Positions 6,919 through 12,424 are shown, counted from the stretch's first letter. The stretch is 12,424 nt of DNA from JAHECQ01 sp047638695 (GCA_047638695.1 JBLINY010000126.1:1-12424), one strand, 5' to 3'. Notes: generated by a model from the sequence alone, not told the origin. Made by a program: numbers and translations.

Positions 6919-8364
6919 GTGACCGCCGACCAGCCTTCGCCGACGTCGGGGACGGTGATGTTTCTGTTCACTGATGTTGAGGGGTCGACGCGGTTGTGGG
7001 CCGAGGATATTGATGCGATGGCGTCGTCGTTGCGGGTGCATGACGAAGTTGTGCGATCGGTGATTGAGAGACACAGGGGGTATGTGTTCGCCACGGCGGG
7101 GGATTCGTTTTGTGCGGCGTTCGGTCGCGCCAGCGATGCGGTGGCGGCCGCTACTTCTGCGCAGGCCGAGTTGGCTGATGCGGGTTGGCCCGGTCCGCGG
7201 TTGACGGTTCGGATAGGTCTTCATTTGGGTGAGGCGGAGGAGCGGGGTGGCGATTACTTCGGCCCGGGGGTGAATACGGCGGCTCGGGTTGAGGCGGCGG
7301 GTCATGGCGGGCAGGTGCTGTTGAGCGGGACGGTTCGTGATGCTGCAGGGGTCGCGGCCACCGACTTGGGTTCGCATCGGTTACGGGATGTCCCAGAGAA
7401 GCTGCAGTTGTTCCAGTTGGGTGATCGGGAATTCCCTCCGCTTCGAGTGGTCTCCGATGACCTTGTTCGGTTGCCGGTGCCGTCGACTCCGTTGGTTGGT
7501 CGTGAGGACGAGATCCGAACGATTCGGGAGCTGTTGTTGACGTATCGGTTGGTGACGCTGGCCGGTGTGGGCGGTGCGGGCAAGACTCGGCTGGCTATCG
7601 AGGTGGCCGAGCGTGAGCTCCCCAATCTCGAGCATGGCGCGTACTTTGCTGATCTGGCCACGGTCTCGGACCGGGAGGAGGTGGCCGAGGCGGTCGCTGC
7701 AGCGATGGGGTTGCGTCTCGACAACGACGATCCGGCCGAGCGGGTGTGCCGGTTCTTGGCGCCCCGGCGGGCGCTGTTGGTGTTGGATAACTGTGAGCAC
7801 GTCATCGATACCGTCGCGGATCTTGTTGAGGCGGTGTTGGCTGTGCCGGGGCCGGGGCGCATCGTGGCCACGAGCCGTGAGTTGTTGGACATCGCTGGTG
7901 AGCGGGTGTTCCAGGTCCCGTCGCTGCAGAGCGATGACGGGTCCTCGGCAGCGGTTCGGCTGTTCGTAGATCGTGCCGAAGCGGCAGGTGCCGCTGGGCT
8001 GACGGACGAAACGACGCGCAGAGTGATCGCCCAGTTGTGCGCCGAACTCGACGGCATGCCTTTGGCTATCGAGCTCGCTGCAGCGCGCGCTGCGGTGATG
8101 TCACCTGCACAGTTGCTGGAACGCATTGATGACCGGTTCACCTTGTTATCAGGGGGTCGCGTCGCAGCAGGCAACGCCGCCGAACGTTGGAAGCGACCGT
8201 TGACTGGAGCTACGACCTTCTCGACGACGACGAGAAGCACGCCTTTCGCGTCTGCGGTGTGTTCGCCGGTGATTTCGACGTTCCGGCGGCCGCGGCGGTG
8301 GCCGAGGTCGAGGAGCCCGCAATGCTGGATCTCATCGACTCGCTGCAGGCCAAGTCATTGCTGA
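6919..8364 (+). CDS. Class III nucleotide cyclase domain plus STAND/NB-ARC-type ATPase (N-terminal part of a frameshifted gene)
   Basis: Residues about 10-165 are a class III cyclase homology domain. FTDVEGST carries the first metal Asp, AGDSF the second, and VNTAAR the transition-state Asn/Arg pair. The base-specifying Lys position before AGD is Ala, while the Asp of DYFG is kept. A P-loop ATPase follows: Walker A GVGGAGKT, Walker B ALLVLDNCEH, a sensor-like RIVATSREL, and GMPLAIELAAARA matching the GLPL motif. GTG 6919 is preferred over GTG 6901 because GAGG lies 8 bases upstream and relatives usually begin just before the cyclase domain. Homology stops near 8160. The last ~65 codons are off-frame, and the true continuation is the next entry. 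It probably links a sensed signal to cyclic nucleotide output; the signal is unknown. Confidence 0.88.
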   Translation: MTADQPSPTSGTVMFLFTDVEGSTRLWAEDIDAMASSLRVHDEVVRSVIERHRGYVFATAGDSFCAAFGRASDAVAAATSAQAELADAGWPGPRLTVRIGLHLGEAEERGGDYFGPGVNTAARVEAAGHGGQVLLSGTVRDAAGVAATDLGSHRLRDVPEKLQLFQLGDREFPPLRVVSDDLVRLPVPSTPLVGREDEIRTIRELLLTYRLVTLAGVGGAGKTRLAIEVAERELPNLEHGAYFADLATVSDREEVAEAVAAAMGLRLDNDDPAERVCRFLAPRRALLVLDNCEHVIDTVADLVEAVLAVPGPGRIVATSRELLDIAGERVFQVPSLQSDDGSSAAVRLFVDRAEAAGAAGLTDETTRRVIAQLCAELDGMPLAIELAAARAAVMSPAQLLERIDDRFTLLSGGRVAAGNAAERWKRPLTGATTFSTTTRSTPFASAVCSPVISTFRRPRRWPRSRSPQCWISSTRCRPSHC

Positions 8365-9530
8365 CGACACGACCAACACCGTTCGGTGTCCGCTATCGCA
8401 TGCTGGAAACGCTGCGGGCCTACAGCCACGACAAGCTCATCGCGCTGGGAGAGATCGAGGCCGTACGCGACCGCCACGCCAGCTTCTACACCGCCCGATG
8501 GGACCCAGTCGACCGATACGAGGAAGCCAACCTCAAGGTGCTGGAAGTCATCGCCGACATGGACAACCTCCGGGCTGCATCGGCATGGACCGATGCACGC
8601 GGCCAGCACCAACAGTCAATCCGACTGTTCAGCGTGGTCGGATGGATCGAACTCTCGACATCGAACCTCGGAAGGTTCAACCGTGGATACGAACAGCTTC
8701 AACACGACCGGGATGACCCGCACTCGGCCTGGGCGCAGACGCTCGCGGCTGGCGCTGCCGCCGTGGGAATGCTTCTCCACCCGACCCGCGATCCGGCGCA
8801 AGCAGCCATCGAATCGTCACACGCTGGCGTGCGCGCAGATGGACTTGTGATGCGGGCTGCTCTGACCGCGGCGACCGATCCAGCGCAGAGCCTCGCCATG
8901 CTCGATCTCGTCAAACAAATCGGCGGACTGTCCCCGATGCGACAGGCCTGGGTCCACATCGGGGTGGGGAAGGCCATGAGCCAGATCGGGCAACTGGACA
9001 CTGCCCGTCGTGGCTATGAGGACGGTCTTGTTCTTCTTGGCGCAGATGCCGATGCGCCGCTGTTGAAGATGGTCGCTCTCGTTGGTCTCGCTGCGCTCGA
9101 CCTCCTTGAAGACCAACCCCAGGCAGCTCTCGACACGCTCGACAACATCGAATTCGTACCACCACACTTCTCCACCGAAGTACTACGAGCCATCGCTTTC
9201 GGCCAGCTCGGCCCGTTTGATGCAGCACTCGACCAGCTACGACAGACAAGCCGAGAAGCGCACCTAGGAAGGATCCCCTACTACGCATGTCCCACCCTCA
9301 TCGGGTTCGCCGGGCTGGCGCTCACCCAAGGCGACGACCGGCACGCCACCGAGCTGATCACAGCGACCAAGGGCATCGGCATAACAGGTCACGCCGCCTA
9401 CTGGCTCAACATCGCCGACCGCCTCGGCTGCGGCGCCATCGTCCGCGATCCCGCCTACCAACCCCGACCCGAGCCCGAGCTAGCTGTGCTACTCGACACC
9501 GAGCTCGAGAAGTGGGCTATTGAGCTGTAA
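8187..9530 (+). CDS. C-terminal part of the cyclase/STAND protein: winged-helix and TPR-like region
   Basis: The frame begins with the segment that normally follows the ATPase (LEATVDWSYDLLDDDEKHAF, a winged-helix-like opening). It continues with the LIDSLQAKSLL and RYRMLETLRAYS motifs of this family, then about 300 residues of helical TPR-like repeats ending in ELEKWAIEL. Homologous residues extend upstream of the TTG at 8187 to about 8160 (RQRRRT), so this is the displaced 3' half of the gene at 6919, not an independent gene. Restoring one base at 8160 would give a protein of about 870 residues, a normal length for the family. Most codons end in C here, unlike the G/T-ending codons of the 5' half. 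No separate promoter or convincing ribosome-binding site was seen. Confidence 0.85.
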   Translation: MEATVDWSYDLLDDDEKHAFRVCGVFAGDFDVPAAAAVAEVEEPAMLDLIDSLQAKSLLTTRPTPFGVRYRMLETLRAYSHDKLIALGEIEAVRDRHASFYTARWDPVDRYEEANLKVLEVIADMDNLRAASAWTDARGQHQQSIRLFSVVGWIELSTSNLGRFNRGYEQLQHDRDDPHSAWAQTLAAGAAAVGMLLHPTRDPAQAAIESSHAGVRADGLVMRAALTAATDPAQSLAMLDLVKQIGGLSPMRQAWVHIGVGKAMSQIGQLDTARRGYEDGLVLLGADADAPLLKMVALVGLAALDLLEDQPQAALDTLDNIEFVPPHFSTEVLRAIAFGQLGPFDAALDQLRQTSREAHLGRIPYYACPTLIGFAGLALTQGDDRHATELITATKGIGITGHAAYWLNIADRLGCGAIVRDPAYQPRPEPELAVLLDTELEKWAIEL

Positions 9531-9678
9531 CAGGCCACCAGAAACTCAGCGACCGCATCCGCCCGACCCGCCCGCTCACCGGCAGTACAGGAAGGTGATG
9601 GAACTCGTTTCTGACTTGGCCTATGCGTCATTACCGGGTGGCGTGGGATGCTGAGCGGGCATGGCCGAGCGACAGACA

Positions 9679-9783
9679 CGGGTCTGGGGTGTGGCTTCAC
9701 CGAAGCATCAGCACCGAGTGAAAACTGATCACGCGGAAGACTTCAAGCCCACCAGACGTCCTCATCTGCCCACCCCAGACCCG
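9679..9783. repeat. 13-bp perfect inverted repeat with 79-base spacer
   Basis: CGGGTCTGGGGTG at 9679-9691 is the exact reverse complement of CACCCCAGACCCG at 9771-9783. The spacer holds a smaller hairpin, GCTTC/GAAGC (9694-9706), and no coding sequence. It may be a remnant of a small transposable unit, a structured RNA, or a regulatory inverted repeat. No target duplication could be confirmed. Confidence 0.6.
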
Positions 9784-10098
9784 CCACGGTTGACAGAGAG
9801 GAACCGATAGCGGCGGCGCACGTGCTGGTCGTTCCGCGATTCGATGAGTGCCACCGGGCGGGTAAGAGTTTGGAACCAGCGTTCAGAAGGACCGTTCCGA
9901 AATGGTCGGGGAACTCGCATTCGCCAAATAAACAGCACGCACTCGAAGGCGGCCTGGCCGTGCTGATCGACGGCTTGGTAGACGTTTTACCACACGTGAC
10001 CGAGCCGATCCCTCGAGGCAACAGCTCTCAGTCCGCAGCCTGGCGGCATCGAACGCTGAGCGGGCCGCCCAGGAACTCTCCGCTTAGAAAAGGCGGCT

Positions 10099-10140
10099 CG
10101 GGAACACACTCGGGAAGGGTTTCGGGAACGATTCCGGGAA
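10099..10140 (+). repeat. Four CGGGAA hexamers at exact 12-bp period (iteron-like)
   Basis: CGGGAA starts at 10099, 10111, 10123 and 10135, with the six bases between copies varying. The first three copies are preceded by T. The array ends 23 bases before the excisionase ATG. Exact spacing with variable filler suggests protein-binding half-sites on nearly one DNA face, as for a regulator, Xis or a replication initiator; which one cannot be told. Confidence 0.7.
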
Positions 10141-10163
10141 GCCCGATCACCACTGTCGACGCT

Positions 10164-10361
10164 ATGAACCCACAACCACTGCTCGACATTGAACAAGCCG
10201 CCGAGCGCCTAAACGTCAGCCATCGCTTCATTCGCAGACTCATCGCCCAGCACAGAATCGACTACCTCAAGATCGGCAAATTCATCCGCTTCCGACCAGA
10301 TGAGCTCGACAGCTGGATCGAGGACCAACGAGTCCAACACGTCGGCCACAGGGCCGGTTGA
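10164..10361 (+). CDS. Excisionase-family HTH DNA-binding protein (Xis-like)
   Basis: A 65-residue protein: QPLLDIEQAAERLNVSHRFI forms the winged-helix HTH opening, the middle has LIAQHRIDYLKIGKFIRF, and it closes with RPDELDSWIE. This is the compact MerR-like HTH_17 fold annotated as excisionase family. Such proteins bend DNA at att sites to favour excision by a tyrosine recombinase and can also act as regulators. The start at 10164 was chosen because homology begins there, although the frame is open from 9822. No clear ribosome-binding site precedes it. It overlaps the next small frame by one base (TGATG), and a tRNA-derived att core and an integrase remnant lie 1.1-1.5 kb downstream, which supports the excisionase role. 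Confidence 0.85.
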   Translation: MNPQPLLDIEQAAERLNVSHRFIRRLIAQHRIDYLKIGKFIRFRPDELDSWIEDQRVQHVGHRAG

Positions 10362-10465
10362 TGAGGACCAGCCGAAGCGAGACTTGGATTACAGAGGCCT
10401 ACAGCAACGGTCCGTACGACCATATGTACTGGAGACCACGAGGGTTCCAAGGCATCAACGGTTGA
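10361..10465 (+). CDS. 34-residue small ORF overlapping the excisionase stop
   Basis: The ATG at 10361 shares one base with the excisionase stop (TGATG), an arrangement typical of translational coupling. The product is rich in aromatic and polar residues, with SETWITEAYSNGPYDHMYW in the first two thirds and a WRPRGFQGING ending. This is unlike the Arg/Ser/Pro-rich reading of random high-GC frames. No family is recognised. It ends 62 bases before the antitoxin start. It may be a small accessory protein of the element or a remnant of a longer one. Confidence 0.5.
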   Translation: MRTSRSETWITEAYSNGPYDHMYWRPRGFQGING

Positions 10466-10498
10466 GGCACCGCATGAGATCAGTTCGCCCGCTTTCGC

Positions 10499-10520
10499 AT
10501 GTCATGACATCGTGATATCA
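10499..10520. promoter_or_regulatory. Two adjacent palindromes, probable operator of the toxin-antitoxin pair
   Basis: ATGTCATGACAT (10499-10510) and TGATATCA (10513-10520) are perfect palindromes ending 7 bases before the antitoxin ATG. Ribbon-helix-helix antitoxins bind short palindromes over their own promoter, so autorepression is likely by family analogy. Confidence 0.6.
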
Positions 10521-10521
10521 T
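10516..10521 (+). promoter_or_regulatory. Candidate -10 element (TATCAT) for leaderless antitoxin mRNA
   Basis: TATCAT matches the TANNNT form of actinobacterial -10 boxes, and its last base lies 7 bases before the A of the ATG at 10528. There is no Shine-Dalgarno sequence before that ATG, so transcription may start at the start codon. No good -35 box was seen. It overlaps the second palindrome. Confidence 0.45.
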
Positions 10522-10527
10522 AACTTC

Positions 10528-10770
10528 ATGCCGAAGCAAACCACGGTCCGCCTACCCGACGAACTCGCCGACGAAGCCGAAGCCGTTGCACGCGTCCAAG
10601 GCAGCAGCGTCAACCAACTCATCATCGACTCACTCACCGCCGAGATCGAGCGCGTCCGCGCCGACGAAGACTTCACCTCCCGCGCCAAGCGCCTCATCGA
10701 ACGCGACAAGGAGCTCCTCGAGCGCCTCGGTAGGCGACGAGATACATCACCCTCGCCGAATACCTCGTGA
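10528..10770 (+). CDS. Ribbon-helix-helix (CopG/Arc-type) antitoxin
   Basis: An 80-residue protein. TTVRLPDELADEAEAVAR is the RHH strand and first helix, followed by GSSVNQLIIDSLTAEIERVR as the second helix. The C-terminal tail is charged (LIERDKELLERL) and probably wraps the toxin. The last ~10 residues (RRDTSPSPNTS) are of lower quality and overlap sequence that encodes a conserved toxin N-terminus in another frame. RHH antitoxins dimerise, neutralise the partner toxin and repress their own promoter. The stop overlaps the toxin GTG as GTGA, so the two are translationally coupled. The pair lies beside att sequences, which fits an element-stabilising module. Confidence 0.88.
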   Translation: MPKQTTVRLPDELADEAEAVARVQGSSVNQLIIDSLTAEIERVRADEDFTSRAKRLIERDKELLERLGRRRDTSPSPNTS

Positions 10771-11141
10771 TCACCGAGCTTGCGACCGGCTTCGCAGCTG
10801 AAGACCTCATGGCCACGGGCAGGATCGATCTTGCCGACTCGGCTCTGCACGCACCCCAGGCCGGGTTCGACGACCAAGACTTCTATCCCGACATCTACGA
10901 CAAGGCCGCCGTCCTCTGTTGGCGCCTAGCTCGCAACCATCCGCTACCCGATGGCAACAAGCGGGCTGCATGGGCCACGCTCACACTCTTCATCGACCTC
11001 AACGACGGCCAGTGGACGCCCGATCCTCCTGATGTTGATGACGCGGAACGCACCATAGTCGCAGTCGCTGCAGGCGAGATCGACGAAGCAGCCCTCGCCG
11101 AATGGCTGCGCGAACGAGTCACGTTCAAGAGCACAGAGTGA
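10767..11141 (+). CDS. Doc/Fic-family toxin (death-on-curing type)
   Basis: The 124-residue frame carries the Fic-fold signature HPLPDGNKRAAW (about residues 58-69) followed by the LTLFIDLND helix, and a C-terminal acidic helix (LAEWLRERV). Doc proteins phosphorylate EF-Tu and true Fic proteins AMPylate targets. The size and the antitoxin partner favour Doc; Phe of the usual HxF is Leu here. An upstream stretch in the same frame (10740-10766, RYITLAEYL) matches the usual Doc N-terminus, but the codon where a start would be expected (10734) is GCG, so translation may now begin at GTG 10767. The frame is otherwise intact. Confidence 0.88.
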   Translation: MITELATGFAAEDLMATGRIDLADSALHAPQAGFDDQDFYPDIYDKAAVLCWRLARNHPLPDGNKRAAWATLTLFIDLNDGQWTPDPPDVDDAERTIVAVAAGEIDEAALAEWLRERVTFKSTE

Positions 11142-11244
11142 CGAACGACTCCAACAAACCGCGCACTGACGAGGCTGAGATACGGCCGCCGAACAACCTC
11201 GGTGACGATCGAATCACCAACATCGCCGAAGCTTCGCTCACGAA

Positions 11245-11273
11245 GACTTCAAGCCTGGGAACTACTTGAAGTC
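11245..11273. terminator. 9-bp inverted repeat downstream of the toxin, possible terminator
   Basis: GACTTCAAG and CTTGAAGTC flank an 11-base loop about 100 bases after the toxin stop. The stem is perfect but no U-run follows, so it could equally be a recombination or regulator site in the att region. Confidence 0.4.
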
Positions 11274-11310
11274 GGACGTGTAGGACACGGCCAGTGAATG
11301 CACGACTCTC

Positions 11311-11332
11311 CGTGCCTAGAACGTGCCTAGAA
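11311..11332 (+). repeat. Contiguous 11-bp direct repeat CGTGCCTAGAA x2, candidate integrase arm sites (left)
   Basis: Two identical 11-bp units are contiguous, ending 114 bases left of the tRNA-derived core. They share CGTGC and CTAG with the inverted pair at 11596-11617 on the other side of the core. Paired arm-type sites around a core are the layout used by tyrosine integrases; the assignment is inferred from layout only. Confidence 0.55.
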
Positions 11333-11446
11333 GAACCGAGAACAGGGGTTCCAAGCGGTCACCAGCAGGGGTCAGCCCGACCCGCTCAGACAACCACTGA
11401 CCTGCGAAAACGCTGGTCAGAGGCCTGAACCACTAAACGCCTCAAG

Positions 11447-11494
11447 AAGCTTCCCAAGCTGAATACCGGGGTTCGATTCCCCGTACCCGCTCCA
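11447..11494 (+). other. 3' half of tRNA-Gly(CCC): candidate att core
   Basis: From the anticodon loop TTCCCAA onward the sequence is a normal tRNA 3' half. The T-stem CGGGG/CCCCG has loop TTCGATT (11467-11483), followed by acceptor strand TACCCGC, discriminator T and encoded CCA (11491-11494). The 5' half is absent: no GCGGGTA acceptor partner or D-arm lies upstream, and the 5' side of the anticodon stem no longer pairs fully. A CCC anticodon with discriminator T indicates glycine. Tyrosine integrases commonly use tRNA 3' halves as att sites, and an integrase C-terminus lies 136 bases downstream. It does not encode a functional tRNA. Confidence 0.85.
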
Positions 11495-11595
11495 TACAAA
11501 CCTGAGTGTTTCCCCTGTTCAGGGTACTTTGACGGCTCGAAGTTCGACCTCTGACTGCACCGCTGGGAACCGTGAATGACTCCCTTTGACCTTTG

Positions 11596-11617
11596 CTAGT
11601 TGCACGAATGTTGCACG
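11596..11617 (-). repeat. 11-bp-spaced pair CGTGCAAC on the minus strand, candidate arm sites (right)
   Basis: TTGCACG occurs at 11600-11606 and 11611-11617. On the minus strand the 11-bp units read CGTGCAACATT and CGTGCAACTAG. They are inverted relative to the left pair and lie about 100 bases right of the core, between it and the integrase stop. Confidence 0.5.
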
Positions 11618-11629
11618 GCTGGGACGGCG

Positions 11630-11828
11630 CTACCGGCCGATAATCCGGTCGATTTGGCTGGCCAGCTCTTCATCGCGACCTTCGGCGACGTGTTGGTACA
11701 CCATTGCAGCGTCGGGGGATGCGTGACCGAGACGATCCTGGATCTCTTTGAGCGTGCCCCCGGCAATAGCTGAGAGCGTCCCTGCGAGATGACGCAGATC
11801 GTGAAACCGCATTGTGGGCAGCTCGACC
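11630..11828 (-). pseudogene. Tyrosine recombinase/integrase, C-terminal catalytic fragment
   Basis: About 65 residues of the catalytic domain remain: MRFHDLRHLAG with the HxLRH box, LGHASPDAAM with the third-box His, and the Tyr of MVYQHV, then a helical tail ending QIDRIIGR and TAG at 11630-11632. The usual protein is about 350-400 residues. Everything upstream of about 11828 is replaced by IS6-family sequence, and the ATG at 11902 used by the open frame lies inside that element. Three catalytic residues survive, but the DNA-binding domains and the first catalytic Arg are lost, so the fragment is inactive alone. The stop faces the tRNA-derived att core, as in actinobacterial integrative elements. 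Confidence 0.85.
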
Positions 11829-12305
11829 GGCACCGTTGCGTTGAGGGATCGGGTCAGCGATCGGCGAGGGTGCCGAGATGACTCATCACGTCGATCGGAC
11901 ACTACCGAAAGACCGTTCCGCGTTCGCTGGCTACCGATTCCCGCCCGAGTTGATCATGCTGGCTGTCCGTTGGTACCTCCGCTACGGCCTGTCCTACCGA
12001 GACGTCGAAGAACTCCTCGTCGAACGCGGCATCGGTTTCCGCTGGTTCGTCGACGAGACCTACGTGAAAGTGGCTGGGAAGTGGCGCTACGTCTACCGAG
12101 CCGTTAATGAACATGGCCAAGTGATTGACGTGGTCGTCTCGCCACGACGCAACATCGCTTCGGCCAAATCGTTCCTCGCGCAAGCACTCGACGCCCACGG
12201 TGAACCAAACGAGGTCGTCACCGATCTCGCCTAAGCGCTCGAAACCGTGATCGAGGAACTCATCCCCGACGCGTTCCACAACACCGAGCAATACGCCACG
12301 GATGT
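11829..12305 (+). mobile_element. IS6-family insertion sequence remnant
   Basis: The left edge is placed at GGCACCGTTGCG (11829-11840), which resembles the GGCACTGTTGCAAA-type terminal repeat of the IS6 family and coincides with the loss of integrase homology. The enclosed transposase is internally deleted and truncated. IS6 homology fades near 12300 and no matching right repeat is visible. Normal members are about 800 bp; here about 480 bp remain. Confidence 0.7.
11878..12234 (+). pseudogene. IS6-family transposase, internally deleted, with a premature stop
   Basis: FRFP-type opening (AGYRFPPELIMLAVRWYLRY), then LSYRDVEELLVERGI of the N-terminal helical region, then directly WFVDETYVKVAGKWRYVYRA of the catalytic core. 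Roughly 30-40 residues normally present between VERGI and WFVDET, including the second helix of the HTH, are missing with the frame kept. The first catalytic Asp (VDET) and the second (VVTD) remain. TAA at 12232-12234 replaces the codon after VVTDLA. The same frame then continues with recognisable IS6 sequence (ALETVIEELIPDAFHNTEQY) to about 12300 before homology ends. The catalytic Glu region is absent. Not functional. Confidence 0.85.
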
Positions 12306-12310
12306 AATTG

Positions 12311-12424
12311 TCAACCGTTCGATGCCGGTTTCTTTGGTTGCCAGTGGGCAACCATCACCTCGTAGGCGTGTTCTTGTTGTTCGACAAACTCTCGTTCGCG
12401 GCGCCGGAACTCGGGGTCGTTGTA
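12311..12424 (-). CDS. C-terminal end of an unrecognised minus-strand gene (5' beyond window)
   Basis: On the minus strand the frame is open from the window edge for 37 codons to TGA at 12313-12311. It reads YNDPEFRRREREFVEQQEHA, then YEVMVAHWQPKKPASNG. The sequence is charged, helical and protein-like, unlike the other frames here. It starts just where IS6 homology stops, so the IS remnant abuts the 3' end of this gene. The family is not recognised. Confidence 0.5.
   Translation of the reverse strand, partial: YNDPEFRRREREFVEQQEHAYEVMVAHWQPKKPASNG

Larger units (their letters stand above)
9531..10163. other. Gene-poor stretch between the cyclase gene and the excisionase
   Basis: No convincing gene. 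An 18-codon frame at 9598-9654 follows AGGAAGG but has no supporting feature. The reading frame open from 9822 is low-complexity until the excisionase start at 10164. The stretch carries a 13-bp inverted repeat (9679-9783) and a four-copy 12-bp-period hexamer array (10099-10140), listed separately. It probably includes the left regulatory flank of the excisionase. Confidence 0.6.

Noticed and set aside
7302..8240. Minus-strand open frame of 312 codons opposite the cyclase/ATPase gene
   Set aside because: Ser/Arg/Ala-rich shadow of the plus-strand P-loop gene, whose motifs are unmistakable.
10099..10140. CRISPR-like array
   Set aside because: Repeats are 6 bp with 6-bp fillers, far too short for CRISPR repeats and spacers, and no cas genes are present.
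9822..10163. N-terminal extension of the excisionase frame
   Set aside because: Low-complexity sequence that reads through the 12-bp repeat array; family homology begins at 10164.
11420..11494. Complete tRNA gene
   Set aside because: The acceptor 5' strand and D-arm are absent and the anticodon stem does not pair fully; only the 3' half is present.
11829..11902. N-terminal part of the integrase open frame
   Set aside because: These codons lie within IS6-family sequence starting at a terminal-repeat-like motif, so they are not integrase.
11902..12351. Minus-strand open frame across the IS6 remnant
   Set aside because: Antisense to recognisable IS6 transposase; no family features of its own.

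Overview
The window looks like an accessory, partly decayed region of a high-GC actinobacterial chromosome. Third codon positions are C/G-rich. The largest genes belong to the class III nucleotide cyclase / STAND ATPase / TPR family that is expanded in Actinomycetota. The SnoaL-like tail on the first one recalls Acidimicrobiia, but that taxonomic step is inference.

Left part (2-4213): the 3' portion of one very large gene. A TPR region is followed by seven tandem SnoaL/NTF2-like modules of about 135-155 residues. Two single-base frame breaks (near 2163 and 4083) split the frame, and the seventh module is cut off where it is joined to a left-truncated IS3-family element (about 4214-5300). That element keeps a complete orfB and a textbook -1 slippery site.

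Middle (5300-9530): a small damaged gene, a minus-strand protein of two similar halves (5654-6253), a decayed short-chain dehydrogenase/reductase (6331-6751), and a second cyclase-ATPase-TPR gene (6919-9530) broken by a one-base deletion near 8160. Codon usage switches inside this gene, suggesting mosaic origin.

Right part (9531-12424): the end of an integrative element. A gene-poor stretch carries a 13-bp inverted repeat and four hexamers at an exact 12-bp period. Next come an excisionase-like HTH gene, a 34-codon ORF overlapping its stop, and a ribbon-helix-helix antitoxin / Doc-like toxin pair with palindromes and a probable leaderless promoter. A 3' half of tRNA-Gly(CCC) follows, flanked on both sides by paired 11-bp-spaced repeats. 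Beyond it is the catalytic C-terminus of a tyrosine integrase, cut by an internally deleted IS6-family copy. The order xis, TA, att core with arms on both sides, int resembles an attP or the junction between tandem elements. A minus-strand gene enters from the right edge.

Several genes carry single-base frame breaks, some in short G or C runs. Real decay and assembly indel error both fit, and the sequence alone cannot separate them.
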